From positions 1-11,483 of the forward strand of contig URYU01000048.1 in NCBI GenBank assembly GCA_900552155.1: 11,483 nt of DNA, written 5' to 3'. Below the pieces are notes generated by a model, which was given only the letters and a program-made list of their open reading frames with translations, did no database searches and was not told the origin of the DNA. Shown piece by piece: positions 1 through 5,504 of this stretch; the first letter of the stretch is position 1; every line of letters begins with the position of its first letter. The position numbers were made by a program, and so were the translations under genes. This DNA comes from an uncultured Collinsella sp. Its GTDB lineage: Bacteria > Actinomycetota > Coriobacteriia > Coriobacteriales > Coriobacteriaceae.

Positions 1-778
1 CGGCGATGGTCGAGTCACCGGAACCCGTTGCGTTCACAGCCGCAATCGCGGGCGTCTTGGCGCGGAACGCGCGGCCCTCATGGAAGCCCACCGAACCGGC
101 AGCGCCCATCGAAACGACAACCCAGGGAATACCGGCAAAGCGGTCATCGGCGGCAAGCGCCTCGCGCAGGGCATCGACATCATCGGTCGTAAAGGACGTA
201 CCCAGCAGGCCGTTAATCTCGGTCAGGATGGGCTTTACGCGCTCAGGCTTAGCGTCGGACTCCCGCGCGGCCTCCAGCGATGCACCCGAGGTGTCGAGCA
301 GCACCTTGGCGCCCGCCTCCTCGGCGATCTTGACGAGCTCGGCATAGTAGCCGGCATCGACGCCACGCGGCAGCGAGCCCGAAAGCGTCACAACGTCCGC
401 CTTCGCTGCAAGCTCGGCAAACTTGGACGTAAAGGCCTCGAGCTCGGCCGGGGCGATCTGCGGACCGCTCTCCAAAAGCTCGGTCTGATTGCCCTCGTGC
501 AGGATATTCAGGCAAATGCGCGTCTCACCGGCGATGGGCACAAAGTCGTTCTTGACGCCGTCGGCATCCATAAGCTCTGCCATATAGGCACCCATGTGGC
601 CGCCGAGCAGGCCGGTCGCGAGCACGTCGTCGCCCAGCTGCAGCAGCCCACGGCTCACGTTGAAGCCCTAACCGCCAGCGGTCTTATCGGGCGTCACGCG
701 GTTAACGTCGTCGATGATCAGCTTGTCGAGTTGATAGCGCGTATCGATCGACGGGTTCATGGTAACGGTCAGAATCAT
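1..778 (-). pseudogene. lacC: lacC, tagatose-6-phosphate kinase, interrupted by an in-frame TAG and cut by the window edge
   Basis: PfkB-family sugar kinase that phosphorylates tagatose-6-phosphate to tagatose-1,6-bisphosphate in the cytoplasm. The frame starts at an ATG (778-776) behind an AGGAG ribosome site and gives an N-terminus [19 protein letters not shown] typical of LacC. Codon 37 (668-670) is TAG, where the family has the Lys of GGKG; the reading is TAGG-stop-GFNVSRG. The frame is intact from there to the window edge, with the LacC hallmark LHEGNQTELLESGP, LSGSLPRG, LLDTSG, and near the edge NATGSGDST, which holds the catalytic Asp of PfkB signature 2. The C-terminal roughly 50 residues lie outside. 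One base (AAG to TAG) explains the stop. A GTG at codon 41 (656-658) behind an AGGG could restart translation, but that product would lack the first strand and the GGKG motif. The family call is very secure; whether the stop is biological or a sequence error is open. It is third after lacA and lacB, 197 bp downstream of lacB. Confidence 0.88.
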
Positions 779-946
779 GTTGGACTCCTGTTTAGAAAAC
801 CGGCCCGCGCCCCATCACAGAAACGCGAGCCGTCAATTGAAAACCTGCAGAATGCCGGGTACCGCCAAAACGAAGCACACAAGCTCAGCAAGCAAAAGTT
901 TTATCAGAGCAGCTCGCCCGCCAGATGGCTTCGCAGCGTCGGCCGG

Positions 947-970
947 TCCGGCGTTCGGTAGAACGCCGGA
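947..970 (-). other. Perfect hairpin between lacB and lacC
   Basis: Inverted repeat TCCGGCGTTC / GAACGCCGGA (947-956 and 961-970), a 10-bp GC-rich stem with a 4-base loop, starting 6 bp past the lacB stop codon. On the lacB strand it is not followed by a T run, so it is not a classic intrinsic terminator. It may shield the 3' end of lacAB mRNA or weaken transcription into lacC. It lies in a 197-bp gap that otherwise shows only the lacC ribosome site. Confidence 0.6.
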
Positions 971-975
971 ACCCC

Positions 976-1500
976 TTAGTCGTGGTACTCGCCGCGGTCC
1001 CACTTCTCCAGGAACTCGTCAAAGAAGTGCGGGTCAGCCTGAGCCTCGGCGTCGGCCTTGTTGCAGGCATCGATCTTGGCAATCAGAGCATCGTGCTCGG
1101 GAGTCTTCTCGTAGGGCTCCTCCAGGAAGGCAAGCATGATATCGGCCATCAGGAACTCGCCGGTGATCTTGCCGCCAAAGCCCACGATGTTGGCGTTGAG
1201 CTCGCGACGGGCATACAGGGCAGAGGTCATGTCGCGGACCAGGGCGCAACGGGCGCCGGGAACCTTGTTGACGGCGTTGGTGATGCCGATGCCGGTGCCG
1301 CACAGGGCCACGCCAAAGTCGGCCTTGCCGCTGGCAACAGCCTCGCCCACGGCCTTGCCGTAGATGGGATAGTGCGTACGGGTGTGGCTGTAGGTGCCGC
1401 AGTCGAGCACCTTGTAGCCAGCCTGCTCCAGGCGGTCGGCCAGATAGATCTTCTCGTCCGTAACGATATGGTCGCAACCGATTGCGATGGTCTTCTTCAT
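976..1500 (-). CDS. lacB: LacB, galactose-6-phosphate isomerase subunit B
   Basis: With LacA it forms the heteromeric isomerase converting galactose-6-phosphate to tagatose-6-phosphate in the cytoplasm; both belong to the RpiB/LacA/LacB fold family. At 174 aa it has the usual length. It shows the family blocks [13 protein letters not shown] near the start, [14 protein letters not shown] (about 33-46), [17 protein letters not shown] (66-82), [14 protein letters not shown], and the diagnostic LacB tail [12 protein letters not shown]. Cys67 and Thr69 in CGTG match the residues placed in the active site of LacB structures. The ATG start is preceded by AAAGGA at good spacing. It is second in the minus-strand operon, 63 bp after lacA and 197 bp before lacC; the lacA promoter should drive it. 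Confidence 0.97.
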   Translation of the reverse strand: MKKTIAIGCDHIVTDEKIYLADRLEQAGYKVLDCGTYSHTRTHYPIYGKAVGEAVASGKADFGVALCGTGIGITNAVNKVPGARCALVRDMTSALYARRELNANIVGFGGKITGEFLMADIMLAFLEEPYEKTPEHDALIAKIDACNKADAEAQADPHFFDEFLEKWDRGEYHD

Positions 1501-1563
1501 CAGAACGTCCTTTCGTCTGAATTCACAAGTTGAGGTAGAAGTTCGAGTTCTCGGTGGCTCTCA

Positions 1564-1992
1564 TTAGGCCATCTTGTTGAGCATGTCGACACGAATCTGG
1601 TGACGGCCGCCGGCGTACTGGGCGCGCAGGAACTCGCGGGCGATCTTCTTGGCGACCTCGGTGCCCACAACGCCCGGGCCCATGGTGACCATGCGCGAGC
1701 CGTTGTGCTCGCGGGTCATGTAAGCGGAACGCTCGTCGGAAATGTTGGCGACGACCATGCCCTTAATCTTGACGGCGGCCATATAGGAGCCGACGCCGTA
1801 CTTATCGAATGCGAAGCCCTGGGAATCCTTGTGCTCCAGCAGGTCCTTGGCAACGGCGGTCGCGGAATCGACAAAGTCCGCGGCAGGGGTCTCGGAATAG
1901 TCGACGACCTCGTGACCGTCGGCGATGAGCATCTCCTTGATGGACTCCTTCATCGACATACCGTCGGCATCGGAAGCGATTACAACCCTCAT
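1564..1992 (-). CDS. lacA: LacA, galactose-6-phosphate isomerase subunit A
   Basis: Partner of LacB in galactose-6-phosphate isomerase, first step of the tagatose-6-phosphate pathway. 142 aa, the normal LacA length. Family features are VVIASDADG at the N-terminus, DFVDSATAVAKDL, KYGVGSYMAAVKIKGMV (64-80), SDERSAYMTREHNGSRM with His96 at the position assigned to catalysis in LacA, and the characteristic end GGRHQIRVDMLNKMA. The ATG at 1992 follows a near-ideal AAGGAGGA ribosome site. It is first gene of lacA-lacB-lacC. The 307-bp region upstream holds many GAAC/GTTC half-sites that probably serve as operators. LacA appears catalytically complete, so the isomerase should be functional even though lacC carries a stop. 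Confidence 0.97.
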   Translation of the reverse strand: MRVVIASDADGMSMKESIKEMLIADGHEVVDYSETPAADFVDSATAVAKDLLEHKDSQGFAFDKYGVGSYMAAVKIKGMVVANISDERSAYMTREHNGSRMVTMGPGVVGTEVAKKIAREFLRAQYAGGRHQIRVDMLNKMA

Positions 1993-2086
1993 GACATCCT
2001 CCTTGAGAGATACGCAGGTGCGTAGTTTCTGTTTGGAAGTGTTGAATCGCGTTCAGGTCCGGGCATCTGAATGTGCGGTTCTTCAC

Positions 2087-2116
2087 TGTTCATGTTTATT
2101 TGAACACATTCGAACA
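2087..2116. promoter_or_regulatory. Candidate operator at the lacA promoter: inverted TGTTCA/TGAACA plus TGAACA-N4-CGAACA
   Basis: TGTTCA (2087-2092) and TGAACA (2101-2106) form a 6-8-6 inverted repeat. CGAACA (2111-2116) follows exactly one helical turn after TGAACA. The 16-base unit TGAACACATTCGAACA recurs upstream of lacF as TGAACAATATCGAACA at 4096-4111. The centre lies about 110 bp upstream of the lacA start. A possible weak promoter on the minus strand (TTGCAG, 17 bp, TCAAAT) overlaps it. TGTTCG-type half-sites resemble those of DeoR-family regulators such as GlpR, and LacR is DeoR-family, but no such gene is in the window; regulator identity is inference. Confidence 0.5.
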
Positions 2117-2142
2117 GTAACTGCAACAACTATTTGTTTATC

Positions 2143-2171
2143 TTTGTTCTTTTTTGAACAAATACCGTTCA
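2143..2171. promoter_or_regulatory. Perfect 7-6-7 palindrome and flanking GTTC half-site upstream of lacA
   Basis: TTTGTTC (2143-2149), six T, then GAACAAA (2156-2162) is an exact inverted repeat, followed at 2166-2171 by CGTTCA. It uses the same GAAC half-site as the element at 2087-2116 and lies about 160 bp upstream of lacA, between the lacA promoter and the terminator of the next gene. An upstream operator is likelier than a terminator because the stem is AT-rich and short. GAACAAATAC here also recurs at 10215-10224 in front of the second GH1 gene. Confidence 0.4.
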
Positions 2172-2232
2172 CGGATGATTGCTGACCGTTTGGGTCCGGC
2201 GCGAACGCAGCGACCATGCGTTCAGCAAACGA

Positions 2233-2265
2233 AAGGGCGGCCGAGAACGTGTCTCGGCCGCCCTT
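2233..2265 (-). terminator. Intrinsic terminator after the membrane protein gene
   Basis: Perfect 14-bp stem AAGGGCGGCCGAGA / TCTCGGCCGCCCTT with a 5-base loop. On the minus strand it is followed by TTCGTTT. It sits 35 bp past the stop codon of the membrane protein gene and insulates the lacA promoter region from it. Confidence 0.85.
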
Positions 2266-2299
2266 CGGCGGTATTCCCCGGTATATACAGCTGTTTTAG

Positions 2300-3331
2300 C
2301 TACTCGGACTGCCCACCCTTTTTGGCGTGCTTGGACGGAGCACTCAGAAAGCGGCCCGTCAAATAGTTCGCCGGGCCGGAAATATCGATCCCCAGCAGTA
2401 CGTGTCCCAGCCACAGGAACGCCACGAGCACCAGCAGCGGGATAACGCACGAAGTCACGATCATCACGATGACGCCTTCAATCAGATCGGTCACCTGCCG
2501 CACGATCTCATCGGTCATCTGCTTGGCGCCGCTGGTCACCGACGTAACAAGGCTCGATGCCCCATCAGTCAACTGCTCGAGCACGTTTTTGGACGCCGTG
2601 GTCTCGGATTTTTTCGTGTTCGATTTTGAGCTGGTCTCGGCTGACTTGTCCGTGGTGTCGGCCGCATCCGCAGCGTCCGCAGCCTTTTGCTCAGCTTGCT
2701 CAATACTTACGCGATACGTTTCATCGACCTTCTGCGACACCCAAACGCTTGCAGGCACCAACGCCATGCCGATCACGGCAACTACCAGCACGCGTGTCGC
2801 CACACGGCGCAGGACAGTGCTCGTGCTCCAGCGCCCGTGAATGCCGAGCGACACCGCAAAGAGCACCAACGCAAACGGGATTAAGATGCCCAAGCCAATC
2901 GACCACAAAATCGTGAGCAAATATTTCTCTAGGTAGAGCACGGCAAGCACGATACCAAGGTTGCCTGAAAGCTGCGCGAGCTGCTCGGCAACCGGCGTTC
3001 CCGTATCACCCGGCAGCGCGGTAATGCCCGCAGACAGCGCCACGCACGAGGTCGTGAGCGCCAAAACATTGCCCTTCTTTTGATCGATGACCTCGATGGT
3101 GGAGTCCCAAGTCTTGGTATCGGCGAAATGCGGTCGCGCTACAAAGCCCGACAACAGCGCCAGTACCACGAGCGCAACGATGATACCGATCTGCAGCTTT
3201 TTGTTTGCGCACACGACATCGGACAGGCTGGGCTGCAGCTCGGTTACCGTCGTGTGCTCGGTTATCTGGACAGGACGCCCATGAGCCATCTCGTGTGCGT
3301 CTCTTTTTTGTATAGACCCGTAATCCGGCAT
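2300..3331 (-). CDS. Multi-pass membrane protein of unknown function
   Basis: 343 aa; I do not recognise the family. After a polar N-terminus of about 45 residues comes a clear membrane segment at 47-66, a weaker hydrophobic stretch at 88-105, a hydrophobic block at 121-164 that could hold two segments, another at 180-198, and a last one at 284-309. Between 205 and 250 lies a low-complexity Ala/Asp/Ser/Thr/Lys stretch (EQAEQKAADAADAADTTDKS and on), possibly a coiled or exposed linker, then an amphipathic region at 250-283. The C-terminus is basic. The ATG at 3331 has an excellent GAGGAGG ribosome site. It has its own probable promoter (-10 TATACT at 3370-3375) and a strong terminator, so it looks monocistronic. 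Its place inside a lactose locus may be coincidental; nothing in it suggests sugar transport. Confidence 0.85.
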   Translation of the reverse strand: MPDYGSIQKRDAHEMAHGRPVQITEHTTVTELQPSLSDVVCANKKLQIGIIVALVVLALLSGFVARPHFADTKTWDSTIEVIDQKKGNVLALTTSCVALSAGITALPGDTGTPVAEQLAQLSGNLGIVLAVLYLEKYLLTILWSIGLGILIPFALVLFAVSLGIHGRWSTSTVLRRVATRVLVVAVIGMALVPASVWVSQKVDETYRVSIEQAEQKAADAADAADTTDKSAETSSKSNTKKSETTASKNVLEQLTDGASSLVTSVTSGAKQMTDEIVRQVTDLIEGVIVMIVTSCVIPLLVLVAFLWLGHVLLGIDISGPANYLTGRFLSAPSKHAKKGGQSE

Positions 3332-3369
3332 TTGGATACCTCCTCAGTCCGGCGTTTAATGCGAAAGGA

Positions 3370-3375
3370 AGTATA
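3370..3375 (-). promoter_or_regulatory. Probable -10 box of the membrane protein gene
   Basis: On the minus strand TATACT lies 38 bp upstream of the ATG, leaving a leader of about 30 bases that includes the GAGGAGG site. No good -35 hexamer is seen 16-18 bp upstream. Confidence 0.4.
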
Positions 3376-3448
3376 CCCACCGAGCAAAAATCGAACGGGA
3401 GGACCAACGGAGTGCACCAAGACTGTCCCCAATGACTATCTCGGGATG

Positions 3449-3515
3449 AGTTGCGGTGGAATAGGGATTGTTTTGCGCCCGCCGGCCCCTATTCAGTCCC
3501 TATTTCACCGCAACT
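3449..3515. repeat. Long imperfect palindrome, MITE- or REP-like
   Basis: Left arm 3449-3467 (AGTTGCGGTGGAATAGGGA) and right arm 3497-3515 (TCCCTATTTCACCGCAACT) are 19-base complements with one G:T mismatch, around a 29-base loop rich in C and G. It lies in the 258-bp gap between the membrane protein gene and lacF, in front of the lacF terminator, and encodes nothing. The shape fits a small palindromic mobile repeat. There is no T run after either arm, so a terminator role is less likely. The flank GACTGTCCCCAATGAC (3421-3436) may belong to the same element. Confidence 0.6.
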
Positions 3516-3528
3516 TGGAGGAGGACAG

Positions 3529-3562
3529 AAAAAGCCCTGCCGCGGGTAGCGGCAGAGCTTTT
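3529..3562 (-). terminator. Intrinsic terminator after lacF
   Basis: On the minus strand AAAAGCTCTGCCGC, a 5-base loop and GCGGCAGGGCTTTTT form a stem with one G:T pair and a terminal T run. It begins 27 bp past the lacF stop and ends the lacF transcript before the palindromic repeat. Confidence 0.85.
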
Positions 3563-3589
3563 GGAAGGGGACTTGGTTGTGAGGGCTCG

Positions 3590-3928
3590 TTAGGCGAGCT
3601 TGGCCTCGAGCTCGGCGATGCGCTTGTAGGCATCGATGGTAAAGCGGGTCTGCTTCTCCAGGATCATAGTGGTCATGAGGGTGTCCTGAGCGTGAGCCAT
3701 GATGAAGGTCATTTCCATCTCGCCACCGCCGGCCTCCTGCGAAAGCAGTTTGGTCTGCGTGTCGTGGGCACCGATGAGCGCATCGCTGGCATCCTTGTGC
3801 AGCTGTTCGGCCTTCTCAAAGTCACCCTCGCGAGCAGCATCGAGCGCTGCAAGCAGATCGGTCTGGGCGTCACCTGCGTATGCGACGATCTCGAATCCAA
3901 CCATCGAGATTTCTTCTTTGGTTGCCAT
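3590..3928 (-). CDS. lacF: LacF, PTS lactose-specific IIA component
   Basis: Cytoplasmic phosphocarrier of the lactose/cellobiose PTS family: it takes phosphate from HPr and passes it to the Cys of the IIB domain of LacE. At 112 aa it has the normal size of the all-helical trimeric IIA-lac domain. The N-terminal MVGFEIVAYAGDAQTDLLAA and the active-site block AHAQDTLMT are seen; His79 is the expected phosphorylation site and Asp82 the expected metal ligand at the trimer core. The start is the ATG with AAAGGA upstream. Unlike classic lacFE operons it is not beside lacE: it is a single-gene unit on the opposite strand, 214 bp downstream of lacI1 and followed by its own terminator. Its promoter region carries the same TGAACA-N4-CGAACA element as lacA, which suggests co-control with lacABC. 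Confidence 0.96.
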   Translation of the reverse strand: MATKEEISMVGFEIVAYAGDAQTDLLAALDAAREGDFEKAEQLHKDASDALIGAHDTQTKLLSQEAGGGEMEMTFIMAHAQDTLMTTMILEKQTRFTIDAYKRIAELEAKLA

Positions 3929-4025
3929 ATTGCGTTCCTTTCACATATGAACCAATGGAGAGCATCGCGTCCGGGCATACGCGCTGCGTTGTGTATGACA
4001 GAAACAATAACATTCAAACAAAAAA

Positions 4026-4111
4026 GAACAGCTCAAAACGTAATTTCGAACTATGAACGGTCACTTTTCGCCCGTGAACGGTTTTTAAACCAATCTGAAC
4101 AATATCGAACA
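4026..4111. promoter_or_regulatory. Array of six GAAC half-sites upstream of lacF
   Basis: GAAC begins at 4026, 4048, 4055, 4076, 4097 and 4107, all in the same orientation. The steps 4055-4076-4097 are exactly 21 bp (two helical turns) and 4097-4107 is 10 bp, so several copies face one side of the helix. The end unit TGAACAATATCGAACA (4096-4111) matches 2101-2116 upstream of lacA at 13 of 16 positions. The array lies 100-180 bp upstream of the lacF start, in the otherwise empty 214-bp gap after lacI1. It probably binds a regulator shared by lacA and lacF. Confidence 0.5.
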
Positions 4112-4142
4112 CAATTAGCGGCAACCCAAACAGGGCCGCACC

Positions 4143-5147
4143 CTAACGCAAATCGCGCACCGTATCGCCCTCTACAAGCACACCGGGGATCAGCATGTGC
4201 TCCACGCCAGACGCACCCCCATCGGCGCCGGCAATCTTGTCGACCGCCCACATGCCGACGCGCTTGTTGTCAAAGCGCACCGTGGTCAGGCGACGGTCGG
4301 GCACGATATCGCCCAGGCTGTCATCAACACCCACCACGCTCACGTCCTCGGGCACACGCCTTCCGCACGACTCGAGCCCGCGAATGCAGCCGTATGCCAT
4401 GGCATCGTTGGAAGCATAAATGGCCGTACAGGTCGGATCTTCCGCCAGAGCCTGACCGGCAGCATATCCGCTCTGTGCCGTCCAGTCGCCGCGCACGAGC
4501 TGCGGGGGCTCAATGCCATGCGCGCGCAATGTCTCACGCCAGCCCTCCTCGCGCCGCATGCCCGAAAGCGAGCGCTCGGGACACGAGATAAAGTGCACGG
4601 TTTTGTGCCCCTGCTCCAGCAAGTACTCGACAACTTGACGCGAGCAATCGAACTGGTCGTTATCGACCGTTGAACAGAGCGGGTGCTCCAGCATGGTAAC
4701 GAGCACCGGCTGCATACCGGGCAGCGGCTCAAAAGTGCCAAAGTCTGCCGGCATGCGGTTCATGATCACGACCATACCGTCTACCGGCAGCGCGCTCATG
4801 CGTGACGATGCGCTCTCGAGGGTATACGGATGCCCGTCTACTTTAGTGAGGGTGATGGCATAGCCATGTTTGTCGGCCGCGGCGGCAAAGCCCTCCATAC
4901 GGTCGAGGTTGCCGGTACCGGTAATGTTGAACATGGCGACGCCGACGGTCTTAAACCTGCCACGGCGCAGCGATCGACCGGCAAAATTGGGGCGATACCC
5001 CAGCTCGCGCATGGCGGCACGCACGCGTTCCTTGGTCTCGGGGCGCACGCTGGGCGAATCGTGCACGGTGCGCGAGACTGTCTGCTCCGAGACGCCCGCG
5101 AGGCGCGCTACGTCTTTGACGGATACCGATTTTTTAACAGCGGCCAT
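4143..5147 (-). CDS. LacI-family repressor of module 1 (LacI1)
   Basis: 334 aa, standard LacI/GalR length. The N-terminal helix-turn-helix reads VSVKDVARLAGVSEQTVSRT, with recognition helix starting at Glu21-Gln22, followed by a hinge LGYRPNFAGRSLRRG (about 49-63) and a periplasmic-binding-like effector domain with SNDAMAYG and VSVVGVDDSL near the C-terminus. It should bind a sugar or sugar-phosphate inducer of the lactose pathway. It is divergent from lacE-lacG, and the 357-bp region between them holds three copies of a LacI-type operator ending in TGCCAT, one just upstream of its own start, indicating control of lacEG and of itself. The ATG start gives the usual 7-residue lead before the HTH; the ribosome site (AGAAAG) is weak. 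It is clearly paralogous to the module-2 regulator. No convincing terminator was seen before lacF, so some read-through is possible. Confidence 0.95.
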   Translation of the reverse strand: MAAVKKSVSVKDVARLAGVSEQTVSRTVHDSPSVRPETKERVRAAMRELGYRPNFAGRSLRRGRFKTVGVAMFNITGTGNLDRMEGFAAAADKHGYAITLTKVDGHPYTLESASSRMSALPVDGMVVIMNRMPADFGTFEPLPGMQPVLVTMLEHPLCSTVDNDQFDCSRQVVEYLLEQGHKTVHFISCPERSLSGMRREEGWRETLRAHGIEPPQLVRGDWTAQSGYAAGQALAEDPTCTAIYASNDAMAYGCIRGLESCGRRVPEDVSVVGVDDSLGDIVPDRRLTTVRFDNKRVGMWAVDKIAGADGGASGVEHMLIPGVLVEGDTVRDLR

Positions 5148-5161
5148 AGATCGATCTTTCT

Positions 5162-5177
5162 ATGTCAACGATGCCAT
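5162..5177. promoter_or_regulatory. LacI1 operator F, autoregulatory
   Basis: ATGTCAACGATGCCAT, 14 of 16 positions identical to site A at 5307-5322. It lies 15-30 bp upstream of the lacI1 ATG, in its leader or promoter, where a bound repressor would block lacI1 transcription. Confidence 0.55.
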
Positions 5178-5306
5178 TGGTGGCACCCTGCGCATTCAAA
5201 TGAAACGTCTTCAAGTATATCCAACGCCTCCCCCACCATACGCTCACCACCCAAAACCTACCGTTCACCGACATTTTTGCTTCCCCGAACGGCTTTTGTC
5301 GACCAA

Positions 5307-5322
5307 ATGTTAACGTTGCCAT
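5307..5322. promoter_or_regulatory. LacI1 operator A at the lacEG promoter region
   Basis: ATGTTAACGTTGCCAT, an imperfect palindrome centred on CG as usual for LacI-family operators (outer ATG/CAT and inner AACGTT pair). It is about 190 bp upstream of lacE. Its centre is 120 bp from site B and 145 bp from site F, distances that allow a DNA loop. Confidence 0.65.
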
Positions 5323-5426
5323 TGTGCAAACACAGAGCCACCGGGCGGCTCAAACGTTTACGCGCATGGAATCGACGGTCCACAGGCACAGGAACCACCG
5401 GTTCGCTTCTTTTTTTGTGTCACAAA

Positions 5427-5442
5427 ATGGCAACGTCAACAT
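5427..5442. promoter_or_regulatory. LacI1 operator B, opposite orientation
   Basis: ATGGCAACGTCAACAT; its complement ATGTTGACGTTGCCAT differs from site A at one base. It lies 63-78 bp upstream of the lacE start, the best place to block lacEG transcription or elongation. It is abutted by the exact palindrome TTTTGTG-T-CACAAAA at 5413-5427. Confidence 0.65.
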
Positions 5443-5504
5443 TTTGGCAACCGAACGCCAAAAGCTACCATCGTTGCTAACCCACCGACTCTTAGGAGCA
5501 TTGC

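Noticed and set aside
668..670. TAG as a recoded sense codon (suppressor tRNA or pyrrolysine)
   Set aside because: TAG also ends other genes here (the membrane gene and lacI2), and no recoding signal is seen; mutation or sequence error is simpler.
80..961. 293-codon plus-strand open frame opposite lacC
   Set aside because: The opposite frame spells an unmistakable LacC kinase apart from one stop; this frame has no motif.
4026..4111. GAAC repeats as a CRISPR array
   Set aside because: Repeat units are 4-6 bases with irregular spacing and no conserved long repeat; operator sites fit better.
3080..4591. 503-codon plus-strand open frame crossing the membrane gene, the MITE-like repeat, lacF and lacI1
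   Set aside because: It runs across three real genes and two intergenic regions on the opposite strand, with no recognisable motif.
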